Shown here piece by piece: positions 49,101 through 51,799 of a DNA stretch of 64,000 nt (positions are counted from its first letter, which is position 1; each line of letters opens with the position of its first letter). The stretch spans positions 20,872,548 through 20,936,547 of the forward strand of contig OX345636.1 of assembly GCA_947044365.1 (NCBI GenBank), written 5' to 3'. The position numbers were made by a program, and so were the translations under genes. The notes under the pieces were generated by a model. The model was not told the DNA's origin and ran no database searches. It saw only the letters and a list, made by a program, of their open reading frames with translations. The stretch is from Petrosia ficiformis. Taxonomy: Eukaryota > Porifera > Demospongiae > Haplosclerida > Petrosiidae.

Positions 49101-51334
49101 TTGCGTTAGACAACTCTGGCTCTCAGCCCTTCAATTACAATTATGCTTCAACTACACGTCTACAACATTTTACACTAAATTAATAAAAGTTGAACAGTTA
49201 TCCCATGGATGTGTTCACTTGCATATGTGCAGAATTGTCATGTTTGAAATGATGAGACAGGGAATGCTATATACCAATGTGAACAGTTTTTTTTGCTTGT
49301 TACTATTTTTGTGGTAACAGTGTAGAGTTGATATCAAAATAATATATTATATATAAGGAAATCAGATGAGAAAATTAATAAATATTACCAAAAAAATAGG
49401 CCTGTTCAAATAACAGGATACACATGCTAATATACTTGTTTAGGAAATAAACAACTTAATAACCAGTTGCCTTCCCAATACGTCTCACGTTTCCATCTCC
49501 ACACAGTTTCTGTAATATCTGCAGCAATCTTCAAACTGAACTCACTGAGCAAAGAAACAATAAAAACAAGCTAACTGCTGTCAATCAACGCACAGAGCTG
49601 ATGGTGCAATCATTTACCACATACTGTTTCTGAGAAGTAATACAATTTGCTCAGATGTCTGTATCCATATTGAAACCAATGTCATGCTCTACAAAATGTC
49701 AGATTTTAAGCTAACTACTGGCAATAAATGCACAGAGCAGTTGGTGCTACGATAATCAATAGCAGAGATCTACAGTCTTCATGATGAATTTCATTCAAGT
49801 ATGTGCAGACATTTAAGATATATATATAACTTTGTTTTATTAGTACAAATAACAAAAAGGAAAACAAACTTGCCATCATCATCTCGTATACGAGCAATTT
49901 GAGTATCTTCATTGTCACGAATACGAACACGACTATCGTTAACACACAGCACCACTTCAAATATTTCAATATTTTCTACAACAAGATCTTCCGTGGTTGA
50001 AAATGATCTTTGAAGCTCTCTATCTCCATTATCAACAAAAATATACACCTGAGTTTCACCTGGTGTAAAATCTATAAAATAAGCAGAATAGTTTATAAAA
50101 TATGAGTTACTACAATTAATAACTATAGCTACTAGAACATACACAATAAACAATTATAGTGGTTTTATTCTTTTGCTCTATTTTAAGTTTACAGAGTTTG
50201 CATAAATTATATTGATGTTATATTTAATAATATGAAGATGATCTACCATCTGCTGAAGCCAGACTGAAGTCTGGTGGGTCGTCTGGATTAAATATGTGGA
50301 GTCTTGTAGTAACAGTGACAATAGCAGGAATACTTGGTTCAATTAGATTTCGTCTAACAATCACATTAGATCGCTCTCCTTCAGTAGAAATTGGAACTTC
50401 CTGAATTCCAACTATTAGCACTACATAACAATGAAGTGAAAGTTCATCAATGTATAAGTAGTGTACATTTGTACCCTTACCATCTAAATCTTCTACTGTT
50501 ACTAAAGCTTGACCAATGTCAAATATAATACCAGTCAGTGGCTGTGTGGTAAAATCGTCAGTAAGTTCAAGAACTAATTTAAAAGTAAAAGGATCTTCCA
50601 AAGCCAATGAATTACCCTGTGGACTTATTGCTATTGTGTATGGAACCTCTGTTTCACTGTCAAAAAATATTTGGAGAGGTGACGGTGGCGAGACCACATA
50701 CCGGTCAACATCTGTAATAGTATTAATAAAATATTTATATTCTCTTCTATGAATATGGCATACCTTCATCTAATGAAAAATCAATAGGTCTTGCAGTAAA
50801 AGAAGTTAGAAATACAAATAAAGGATCTGATACTTTAATGAGTTGAATCAGTATATTTACTTCACTGCCAGCATCATCAGGTCCAAACCTATATTCAGAC
50901 TGCTCAATACTAACCACTACAAATGGAGTAATGATATTATTTACTTCTGGATGTAATAGTCATATACACTAACCAAAACACACATGACATGCACCATCAA
51001 ATTGAAAACTATTTCCACTATTATTAACACAACATTCCAGTGCTGGTAGTGACATTGAACCAACTTGACCAGATGTACAGTCAGTAGATGTGAAACAATT
51101 TACAGGTACATCTGACGGAACTAAGACAGTCTTCACTATAACAGAAAAGTAATAACAACATAATTGCAAATTAATCATAATAGTTCATTTCATTTATAAT
51201 TACAGCTACATTAAAATAATTGTTACAATAATTATATATAAAACTATTACATGTATCATAAAAATTATATATAGTTATATGAAACCTATTGTCAGAAACC
51301 CAAACAGAAATAAGAGAATAGTTAGCCAGCCCAT
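7492..51334 (-). CDS. Giant multi-Calx-beta transmembrane protein, 47-exon model
   Basis: Predicted type I membrane protein of 2787 residues: signal peptide (1-16), Cys-rich module (17-70), about 22 Calx-beta domains (71-2699), one TM helix (about 2708-2735) and a cytoplasmic tail. Calx-beta domains are Ca2+-binding beta sandwiches found in Na/Ca exchangers, integrin beta4 and many adhesion proteins, including sponge aggregation factors. An extracellular adhesion or recognition role is therefore plausible but inferred. The model joins every exon listed here from 51286-51334 down to 7492-7757. All introns are phase 1, no junction makes a stop codon, and the exon sum (8364 nt) is divisible by three. 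The uncertainty is whether it is really one transcript. Symmetric exons would allow shorter isoforms or separate genes, and intron lengths reach about 6.3 kb. Confidence 0.6.
7876..8106 (-). CDS. Terminal domain T2, B half
   Basis: 231 nt, residues 2623-2699, flanked by ag at 8107-8108 and GT at 7874-7875. It carries a textbook Calx-beta second half: FNVTIIDDNFIETSETF, then ATVTILD. The ending lacks the DDDG of upstream domains. It is nearly identical to the T1 B exon at 8402-8614, a recent domain duplication. Confidence 0.88.
8156..8299 (-). CDS. Terminal domain T2, A half
   Basis: 144 nt, residues 2575-2622. It opens with VTIGFNQTIYTVQEE and contains the VTWRVVASV strand. The intron to the B half is only 49 bp. 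Acceptor ag at 8300-8301, donor GTATG. Confidence 0.82.
8402..8614 (-). CDS. Terminal domain T1, B half
   Basis: 213 nt, residues 2504-2574. It has the same FNVTIIDDNFIETSETF core as T2 and ends ILDEAD before donor GTAAG. Confidence 0.87.
8670..8810 (-). CDS. Terminal domain T1, A half
   Basis: 141 nt, residues 2457-2503. Opens VATIVFNTTTYIVREE; paralogous to the T2 A half. The intron to its B half is 55 bp. It is preceded by a 1.15-kb intron carrying a MITE. Confidence 0.82.
9002..9651. mobile_element. 650-bp MITE with CACTGTAAAAA ends
   Basis: Terminal inverted repeats begin CACTGTAAAAA, include GGTTATTTTAACCTTCA and extend about 50 bp at each end. There is no coding content. A separate inner palindrome sits at 9312-9362 around AAATATGTACATGAATTT. 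The element lies in the intron between the last D7 exon and T1. Any target duplication is very short (possibly CA). Confidence 0.8.
9710..9757. repeat. Degenerate GTCTCGC-type foldback
   Basis: AGTCT...CCAGACCCAACCC...AGGTCTAGCTTGCGAGACT. It is a shortened relative of the foldback element at 3651-3860, in the same intron as the 650-bp MITE. Confidence 0.55.
9963..10190 (-). CDS. Block I D7 unit 2, B half
   Basis: 228 nt, residues 2381-2456. Opens GPGIQPSTVNISGSDVD, contains ITALETNEIYQL and ends IIITDDDG before GTAAT. It is the most divergent D7 B exon (TILGNPTTI) and the last before the terminal domains. Confidence 0.88.
10245..10367 (-). CDS. Block I D7 unit 2, A half
   Basis: 123 nt, residues 2340-2380. 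Carries MYSFPEGARLSSGINISL and ends ALSVTITGG at donor GTATATATG. It has the same length as every D6A and D7A exon. Confidence 0.87.
10422..10652 (-). CDS. Block I D7 unit 1, B half
   Basis: 231 nt, residues 2263-2339. One codon longer than its 228-nt paralogues because of GPGTPQPS instead of GPGxQPS. Ends ITITDDDG at donor GTGAG. Confidence 0.88.
10707..10829 (-). CDS. Block I D7 unit 1, A half
   Basis: 123 nt, residues 2222-2262: VSFGSLTYSFSEGAGQSSG and the SIAQALSVTITGG strand. Nearly identical to block II D7A exons. Confidence 0.87.
10885..11112 (-). CDS. Block I D6, B half
   Basis: 228 nt, residues 2146-2221. Opens GPGQQPDTVIISGVQVSNTV and ends ITITDDDG at GTGAG. The GPGQQPD/FTPGQMPVTL version marks D6B in blocks I, II and IV and is absent from block III. 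Its A half lies 4.1 kb upstream at 15260-15382. Confidence 0.87.
11249..11400. repeat. Nested palindrome with CG-rich loop
   Basis: Outer arms AGTACACTTACAGGTCTTATA and complement. The middle arm is GGTTTAGTGTCC. The inner arm is GATGTGATATAGCCC around a CGAGCCTGCGAGG-type loop (inner hairpin 11304-11343). Confidence 0.8.
13327..13480. repeat. Nested palindrome with CG-rich loop
   Basis: Outer arms TATAGTATGCTAATAGGTCC and complement. The middle arm GTTTTGTGTCC and inner arm GATGTGATATAGCCC surround a CGAGCCTGCGAGG loop. The outer arms contain their own small palindromes of the type CCTATATACAAAATATAGG. Close copy at 41775-41930. Confidence 0.82.
13697..13774. repeat. Palindrome around (TA)n
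   Basis: Arms CCACATCAAAGGGATGATGTCA and complement (22 bp, one or no mismatch) flank a TA repeat. Single-arm copies lie at 41325-41370 and 41995-42035 beside other nested palindromes. Confidence 0.75.
13836..13932. repeat. Rearranged nested palindrome
   Basis: It has the same GGTCCTATATT / GTTTTGTGTCC / GATGTGAT arms as 13327-13480. The left inner arm is interrupted and the loop reads GCAGGCTCGGGC, inverted relative to its relatives, as if the loop had flipped. Confidence 0.65.
13977..15113 (+). mobile_element. Tigger/pogo-like DNA transposon, internally deleted
   Basis: Ends share the inverted sequence CCTTGAATAAsAGCCGC and lie within (TA)n, consistent with TA target choice of the Tc1/mariner-pogo group. 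The left end has repeated GCCGCCCTTGAATAA words (13977-14090). The right end has relatives (15020-15113). Inside are the C-terminal part of a transposase ORF and the GGCCCGTAGGGCCATCCCTATGATTGC segment also seen inverted at 3430-3510. Confidence 0.65.
14174..14476 (+). pseudogene. Tigger-like transposase, C-terminal fragment
   Basis: About 100 residues. VLQWVKLALEAVSEDVVRKSFRVCGI followed by GSEDSEINCLK resembles the region after the DDE core in pogo/Tigger (CENP-B-related) transposases. A long acidic tail (DEEDEDELEENE) follows, also typical. The CENP-B DNA-binding region and catalytic Asp residues are missing. In the genome it is on the strand opposite the host gene, inside its intron. Confidence 0.6.
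15260..15382 (-). CDS. Block I D6, A half
   Basis: 123 nt, residues 2105-2145: FQFNAYNYSEDHSTVGN, ending SLSVVVEGG at GTAAAAAG. It differs from blocks II-IV (FEFNAYNYSEDHGTVGD). Confidence 0.87.
15744..15935 (-). CDS. Block I D5, B half
   Basis: 192 nt, residues 2041-2104. LELDKLFTLGIRDPVEVS, ends VVDDDG. Identical over its end to block III; blocks II and IV read differently here (RDPTPVD / RDPSPVG). Confidence 0.88.
16205..16590 (+). repeat. CT-rich interspersed repeat, copy 1
   Basis: Starts near gcatgcatgctaatcattgt and GGGGCGAGCCTGAGAGGGTG and continues CT-rich. Homologues sit at the same place in blocks II (29195-29640), III (45236-45720) and IV (62143-62330, truncated). It predates the block duplication. 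It has an open frame but no recognisable protein. Confidence 0.65.
16943..17074 (-). CDS. Block I D5, A half
   Basis: 132 nt, residues 1997-2040: EIRFDRYSVTFSENGGNGS, ends TIYDVDT at GTGAG. Confidence 0.85.
17419..17640 (-). CDS. Block I D4, B half
   Basis: 222 nt, residues 1923-1996. NEDYRPTTN, a KETLFENFTVTL core and the end SFVVIEDDDG at GTATG. It is the block I/III version, with FAASPYCGT. Confidence 0.88.
17708..17854 (-). CDS. Block I D4, A half
   Basis: 147 nt, residues 1874-1922: ATIRFTSRTYNVIESAFF, ends EDNTASSVG at GTAAG. The 67-bp intron to the B half is present in all four blocks at almost the same length. Confidence 0.88.
19738..19812 (-). repeat. tRNA-derived SINE relic, block I, first
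   Basis: Read on the minus strand it has a TAGCTCAGTAG A-box-like segment and a degenerate B box (GGTTTCATCTTC). Orthologues in block II (32740-32820) and, as a fusion, block III (47240-47320). Confidence 0.65.
20025..20095 (-). repeat. tRNA-derived SINE relic, block I, second
   Basis: Minus strand: TAGCTCAGTGATCTGAGCACT (A box) and GGTTCAATCCC (B box) at tRNA-like spacing, followed by CAGTGACTGCC. No intact acceptor stem, so it is a SINE rather than a tRNA gene. Confidence 0.7.
20248..20472 (-). CDS. Block I D3, B half
   Basis: 225 nt, residues 1799-1873. Opens FTDFSFTTDDIPNFVL, has the ESFTVFI core and ends VTIFDTT at GTGAG, without the DDDG ending. The N-terminal third differs strongly from blocks II and III (NVNNTPNFVLVMDSLQ). 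Confidence 0.85.
21406..21561 (-). CDS. Block I D3, A half (first exon of block I)
   Basis: 156 nt, residues 1747-1798: FEIGFDMIAVEVFEGEVISL, acceptor tctag, donor GTATG. Blocks II and III continue upstream into D2. Here the next exon upstream is the block II D7B at 22925, so the signal, Cys, D1 and D2 exons have been lost from block I. Confidence 0.87.
21562..22924. other. Block I/II junction intron
   Basis: No exon seen. Palindromes at 21619-21662 (ataattggataat, conserved in block II at about 35240-35280) and 22218-22271 (TTTGACATTTTCATGCAC arms). Positions about 22510-22860 match 37330-37690 and 53640-53990, the flank that follows the last D7 exon in each block. Confidence 0.6.
22925..23152 (-). 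CDS. Block II D7 unit 3, B half
   Basis: 228 nt, residues 1671-1746. GPGAQPS-type start, DTTALETNENYQL, ends ITITDDDG at GTAAG. Last exon of block II. Confidence 0.88.
23207..23329 (-). CDS. Block II D7 unit 3, A half
   Basis: 123 nt, residues 1630-1670: VSFGSLTYSFSEGAGQSSG, ends ALNVTITGG. The intron preceding it was enlarged from about 50 bp to about 1.07 kb by the element at 23380-24391. Confidence 0.87.
23380..24391 (+). mobile_element. 1-kb TIR transposon inside a short intron
   Basis: 37-bp terminal inverted repeats (CAGGAGCTTATGAGCGGC...) with one mismatch (A/G). Each contains its own GCGGC..GCCGC hairpin. The direct repeat ATTTAAC flanks the element (23373-23379, 24392-24398; 8 bp if the shared G is counted). 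The CAG end and 7-8 bp duplication suggest hAT, but I see no hAT transposase. It lies 9 bp past the splice donor of the 24403-24630 exon. A 60-codon frame at 23870-24052 is unrecognised. Confidence 0.85.
24403..24630 (-). CDS. Block II D7 unit 2, B half
   Basis: 228 nt, residues 1554-1629. DDTTALETNEIYQLSFSSSS, ends ITITDDDG; donor GTAAG is intact despite the insertion 9 bp away. Confidence 0.88.
24691..24813 (-). CDS. Block II D7 unit 2, A half
   Basis: 123 nt, residues 1513-1553. VSFGSLTYSFSEGAGQSSG, ends SLSITITGG. Confidence 0.87.
24868..25095 (-). CDS. Block II D7 unit 1, B half
   Basis: 228 nt, residues 1437-1512. GPGAQPSTVVISGSDVVSTV, ends ITITDDDG. The three D7 units of block II differ at only a few residues each, indicating recent unit duplication or homogenisation. 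Confidence 0.88.
25150..25272 (-). CDS. Block II D7 unit 1, A half
   Basis: 123 nt, residues 1396-1436. Same motif as its neighbours, with SSIAQALNV in place of STSIAQALNV-type variants. Confidence 0.87.
25327..25554 (-). CDS. Block II D6, B half
   Basis: 228 nt, residues 1320-1395. GPGQQPDTAIISGVEVSNTV, FTPGQMPVTLPDFDITND, ends ITITDDDG. The last third (LSFSNSAPSQDVTLGVP) is D7-like, so the exon looks like a D6B/D7B gene-conversion mosaic. Confidence 0.87.
25555..28430. other. Intron D6A-D6B, block II
   Basis: No exon seen. 25580-26840 matches block I 11560-13110. 27050-27960 matches 39160-40070 (III) and 59970-60870 (IV). The palindrome at 28219-28253 (GATATCACCC...GGGTGATATC) has a close relative at 41638-41675. 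(TA)n at 27954-27978 and 28316-28365. Confidence 0.6.
28219..28253. repeat. Hairpin with CCTCGGG arm
   Basis: GATATCACCCTTGGGCTACGCCCTCGGGTGATATC. It is embedded in a wider inverted repeat (ataaacctgcca...tggcaggtttatat, about 28199-28276). Confidence 0.75.
28431..28553 (-). CDS. Block II D6, A half
   Basis: 123 nt, residues 1279-1319: FEFNAYNYSEDHGTVGDIKL, ends SLSVVVEGG at GTAAG. Confidence 0.88.
28702..28893 (-). CDS. Block II D5, B half
   Basis: 192 nt, residues 1215-1278: LELDTLFTLGIRDPTPVDIA, ends VVDDDG. Groups with block IV. Confidence 0.88.
29195..29640 (+). repeat. CT-rich interspersed repeat, copy 2
   Basis: Block II orthologue of the repeat at 16205-16590. Its open frames are shifted relative to those of blocks I and III, so they are unlikely to be coding. 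Confidence 0.65.
29889..30020 (-). CDS. Block II D5, A half
   Basis: 132 nt, residues 1171-1214: VEVRFDRNSATFSENGGNQS, ends TIYDVDT at GTAAG. Confidence 0.85.
30389..30610 (-). CDS. Block II D4, B half
   Basis: 222 nt, residues 1097-1170: FEDYRPTLNFIRFNHLQPGP, ends VVIEDDD. The last base is C (C|GTAAG), so the usual final Gly codon is changed. Confidence 0.88.
30677..30823 (-). CDS. Block II D4, A half
   Basis: 147 nt, residues 1048-1096: ATIRFTSRTYNVIESDVTV, ends EDNTASSVG at GTAAG. Confidence 0.88.
30907..31064. mobile_element. 158-bp MITE, block II copy
   Basis: Terminal inverted repeats TAGTGTTGTTTTGGTT / AACTAAAACAACACTA, likely TA target. Present at the same place in block IV (63492-63640), absent from blocks I and III. 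Confidence 0.8.
31230..31640. repeat. Block II-specific insertion with GACA tail
   Basis: Not found at the matching place in block IV. CT-rich start and a (GACA)n end near 31600-31630. It may be a 3' part of a retroposon, judged only from the simple-repeat tail. Confidence 0.4.
32740..32820 (-). repeat. tRNA-derived SINE relic, block II, first
   Basis: Orthologue of 19738-19812. Decayed A and B boxes on the minus strand. Confidence 0.55.
33035..33115 (-). repeat. tRNA-derived SINE relic, block II, second
   Basis: Minus strand TAGCTCAGTGCAGTGG A box and GGTTCAATCCC B box, with a short internal expansion compared with block I 20025-20095. Confidence 0.65.
33275..33499 (-). CDS. Block II D3, B half
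   Basis: 225 nt, residues 973-1047. NVNNTPNFVLVMDSLQLRPI, ends VTICDTT at GTAAG. N-terminal part is like block III, not block I. Confidence 0.87.
35029..35184 (-). CDS. Block II D3, A half
   Basis: 156 nt, residues 921-972. FEIGFDMIAVNVFEGEVISL, donor GTATG. Confidence 0.87.
36025..36222 (-). CDS. Block II D2, B half (GC donor)
   Basis: 198 nt, residues 855-920. DFTPGETQVYTFVDNGDREL, a NIEIFEVVLTV core, ends IRDDDG. The donor is GATGATG|GCAAGTTTG, a GC-AG intron, identical in block III at 49874. Confidence 0.86.
36447..36620 (-). CDS. Block II D2, A half (first exon of block II)
   Basis: 174 nt, residues 797-854. VGIQEVPVVTEGDRSNVIV, ends SPDG at GTAGA. Upstream the sequence passes straight into repeat DNA matching 52220-52350, so D1, Cys and signal exons are deleted here. 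Confidence 0.87.
36740..37715. repeat. Block II/III junction, shared flank
   Basis: About 36800-37320 matches 52220-52680 (flank of block IV) and partly 820-1100. About 37330-37690 matches 22510-22860 and 53640-53990. No exon seen. It marks where a 3' flank of one block abuts the 5' side of the next. Confidence 0.65.
37716..37943 (-). CDS. Block III D7-type B half
   Basis: 228 nt, residues 721-796. GPGTQPPTVVISGSDVNSTV, FQAGDVSVPLPDF, ends ITITDDDG at GTAAG. No D7A exon lies upstream. The nearest A half is D6A at 44267, which would make a hybrid D6A/D7B domain in frame. Confidence 0.86.
37944..40270. other. Intron, block III: repeats
   Basis: No Calx-beta exon found. A segment present at 59400-59740 occurs twice here (about 38110-38400 and 38930-39110) around an (AAT)n run and a truncated P-59k palindrome (38490-38650). 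39160-40070 matches 27050-27960 and 59970-60870. Confidence 0.6.
38425..38483. repeat. (AAT)n microsatellite
   Basis: About 18 near-perfect AAT units; similar run at 58729-58767, both just before the same aaggataataaaaaaca segment. Confidence 0.9.
40300..40861 (-). pseudogene. Crypton-type (DUF3504/ZMYM-QRICH1-like) fragment A
   Basis: Starts at an internal Met (MADKENVPSSKKHKL), with a KEN-box-like DKEN and a basic NLS-like stretch. Next comes IPKNTTLSTRWAMKNFIDWF, typical of the N-terminal core-binding part of Crypton tyrosine recombinases and their domesticated relatives. A one-base frameshift near 40655 moves the rest into another frame (AEVLNRWLSVYVAETRTHTG...ISKEEENLLW). It stops before any catalytic Arg/Tyr domain. 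It lies inside the host intron, on the same strand as the host gene. Paralogue of 43384-43833. Confidence 0.6.
40920..41040. repeat. Hairpin upstream of Crypton-type fragment A
   Basis: Inner stem GATTTATATGCACC around TTGCCCTCGGGCTTG (40967-41009), outer stem catgctat...atagca / tgatataac. It starts about 60 bp 5' of the fragment A start on its strand. Confidence 0.75.
41055..41235. repeat. Palindrome around CCTATATACAAAATATAGG, partly decayed
   Basis: Outer arms (tatatgtaatatatataaaatgctaacagg...) pair with cctgttagcattttatatatattacata (about 41058-41135). A decayed GGATGTGA...TATATCACATCC hairpin follows at 41190-41226. (TTACATA)n-like repeats sit at 41128-41167. Confidence 0.65.
41638..41675. 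repeat. Hairpin, relative of 28219-28253
   Basis: GATATCACCCTCAAGCC...CCTCGGGTGATATC within a wider tttatataaacttgcca / tggcaggtttat inverted repeat. Confidence 0.7.
41775..41930. repeat. Nested palindrome, most regular copy
   Basis: Outer arm TATAGTATGCTAATA, then the self-palindrome GTCCTATATACAAAATATAG, then GTTTTGTGTCC, then GATGTGATATAGCCC around CGAGCTTGCGAGG. The right half mirrors it, ending CCTATTAGCATACTATA. Almost the same as 13327-13480. Confidence 0.85.
42060..42696. mobile_element. 0.64-kb TIR element in (TA)n
   Basis: Inverted ends TACCTTAAGCATACTATTGATTGC, extending about 40 bp to CTAAATTTAGCG with one mismatch. Inserted in a TA run, so a TA duplication is likely. Interior sequence read on the minus strand has an acidic HSDDEDVDSI-like end as in Tigger transposase tails, but the frame is broken. 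Confidence 0.78.
42697..42775. repeat. (TA)n microsatellite
   Basis: Long TA run beside the right end of the 0.64-kb element. Other TA runs are at 11175-11240, 13932-13975, 15110-15230 and 43145-43215. Confidence 0.9.
42978..43134. repeat. Long GC-rich hairpin of the AAAGCACTGG family
   Basis: Arms GGAAAATATAGCACTGGGGG, GTGGGGTCTCGAAGCC and CATAAAGCAC (43008-43053) pair with 43067-43109 around a TCAGCTATGCCTC loop. Shorter or decayed copies at 11550-11660, 12945-13085, 25590-25710, 26665-26815 and 54750-54850. Confidence 0.75.
43205..43322. repeat. Hairpin upstream of Crypton-type fragment B
   Basis: Inner stem TATCACATTTATACTCACC around GAGCCCGAGGGCAA (about 43244-43297). Outer stem ataccacccc...ggggtggtat. 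It ends about 10 bp before the first in-frame ATG of fragment B. Same layout as 40920-41040, different arm sequence. Confidence 0.78.
43384..43833 (+). pseudogene. Crypton-type (DUF3504/ZMYM-QRICH1-like) fragment B
   Basis: 150 residues from the preferred Met (MSNEKENEDPNPLPSKKRKL). An earlier in-frame ATG at 43330 is less like the paralogue. Contains VPKNTEKRSKWAMDNLKDWF, KELLNKWLCVFINETRSKTG and PKTIQSLLAGILRSMRILNP, then ends after NPSYPNFFNKED. No catalytic domain. Opposite strand to the host gene. An intact short gene made only of the N-terminal domain cannot be excluded. Confidence 0.6.
43947..43993. repeat. Short tandem ATTATATGTATA repeat
   Basis: About four 12-bp units, 40 bp in all, downstream of fragment B. 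Confidence 0.75.
44267..44389 (-). CDS. Block III D6, A half
   Basis: 123 nt, residues 680-720: FEFNAYNYSEDHGTVGDIRL, ends SLSVVVEGG at GTAAG. The D6B partner is missing in this block. The next exon is the D7B at 37716-37943, across a 6.3-kb intron. Confidence 0.87.
44793..44984 (-). CDS. Block III D5, B half
   Basis: 192 nt, residues 616-679. LELDKLFTLGIRDPVEVS, ends VVDDDG. It matches block I, and the intron between it and D6A is also block I-like to about 44.5 kb. Confidence 0.88.
45236..45720 (+). repeat. CT-rich interspersed repeat, copy 3
   Basis: Block III orthologue of 16205-16590 and 29195-29640. It keeps both ends, with a small extra CT expansion. Confidence 0.65.
46089..46220 (-). 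CDS. Block III D5, A half
   Basis: 132 nt, residues 572-615. EIRFYRYSATFSENGGNQS, LLKDLTVTIYDVDT; donor GTGAG. Confidence 0.85.
46374..46595 (-). CDS. Block III D4, B half
   Basis: 222 nt, residues 498-571. NEDYRPTTNSIRFNQFAASP, ends SFVVIEDDDG at GTATG. Block I-like. Confidence 0.88.
46662..46808 (-). CDS. Block III D4, A half
   Basis: 147 nt, residues 449-497. ATIRFASRTYNVIESAMF, ends EDNTASSVG at GTAAG. Confidence 0.88.
47240..47320 (-). repeat. Fused tRNA-SINE relic, block III
   Basis: The 3' side matches the first SINE of blocks I/II. The sequence just after the A box (aatgatatgataggtcaac) matches what follows the second SINE. One copy here replaces two copies plus about 280 bp. Confidence 0.65.
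47486..47707 (-). CDS. Block III D3, B half
   Basis: 222 nt, residues 375-448. MDFNFTSNVINTPNFVLAMD, ETFEVFI core, ends VTIFDTT at GTAAG. One codon shorter than blocks I and II. Confidence 0.87.
48687..48842 (-). CDS. Block III D3, A half
   Basis: 156 nt, residues 323-374. FEIGFDMIEVEVFEGEQISL; donor GTATG. Confidence 0.87.
49874..50071 (-). CDS. Block III D2, B half (GC donor)
   Basis: 198 nt, residues 257-322. DFTPGETQVYIFVDNGDREL, ends IRDDDG. Donor GATGATG|GCAAGTTTG as in block II. Confidence 0.86.
50247..50420 (-). CDS. Block III D2, A half
   Basis: 174 nt, residues 199-256. VGIQEVPISTEGERSNVIV, ends SADG at GTAGA. Confidence 0.88.
50481..50711 (-). CDS. D1, B half
   Basis: 231 nt, residues 122-198. 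PLQIFFDSETEVPYTIAISP, ALVTVEDLDG at GTAAG. Found only in block III. Its intron to D2A is 60 bp. Confidence 0.87.
50764..50916 (-). CDS. D1, A half
   Basis: 153 nt, residues 71-121. VSIEQSEYRFGPDDAGSEVN, ends DFSLDEG at GTATG. Directly follows the Cys exon (57-bp intron). Confidence 0.85.
50974..51135 (-). CDS. Cys-rich exon with ECC...C..C motif
   Basis: 162 nt, residues 17-70. VNCFTSTDCTSGQVG, ALECCVNNSGNSFQF and GACHVC give six cysteines, probably three disulphides. I have seen this kind of module beside the N-terminus of sponge extracellular proteins; no named family is assigned. Acceptor tatag, donor GTTAG (weak). Confidence 0.78.
51286..51334 (-). CDS. First coding exon: signal peptide
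   Basis: 49 nt. MGWLTILLFLFGFLTI is a compact hydrophobic leader that stops at donor ATAG|GTTTCA in phase 1, matching the Cys exon 150 bp downstream. The start ATG was chosen because it is followed directly by the leader. An ag at 51346-51347 allows a 5' UTR intron. No promoter is evident. Confidence 0.62.
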
Positions 51335-51352
51335 ACTCCTGACAGCTACAAG

Positions 51353-51545
51353 AACAACAAAGATTGTGTACAAGATGCAGTGCAGACACTGCTTGAAGAA
51401 CAACAACGATTGTTTACAAGATGCAGTATATAGACACACTGTTTGAATAATAACAAACAATGTTTGAAAGATGCAGTATGGACACGCTGCTTGAAGAACA
51501 ACAAGGAATGTTTACAAGAAAGTGCAAACACACTGCTTGAAATGA
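51353..51545. repeat. Minisatellite, about 49-bp unit x 4
   Basis: Units of the form caacaacgattgtttacaag-atgcagta-gacac-ctgcttgaa, each with several differences, directly 5' of the signal-peptide exon. Confidence 0.8.
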
Positions 51546-51799
51546 ACATTGAAAAACATGCATCCACATATTATAGTAATTAGGGGCCCAGTAAATGGAA
51601 AGAAAAGAAATGGCGCGCCTAGCCGGTTAGAGCCGTTCGTACTGCAGTGTTTGTGTAAACAAACTACATTACTGTGACTTCTGCCATGTCAGTGGTGTCT
51701 TTTGATTTCACTAAGTTATTAAACCTGCAGACTATTACTGAATACTTGTATAGTATGAATGATGATAATCATTACTTTTTACTCTCAAATAACAAGAAG

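Noticed and set aside
7492..51334. Naming the main gene as a sponge aggregation factor
   Set aside because: Calx-beta content fits, but I see no Wreath or von Willebrand domain, and a TM helix with a tyrosine tail is not what I know of secreted aggregation factors.
51171..51567. Several hydrophobic minus-strand frames rich in SLLFFKQ
   Set aside because: They come from the 49-bp minisatellite read in different frames; only the MGWLTILLFLFGFLTI segment, with a phase-1 donor, was kept.
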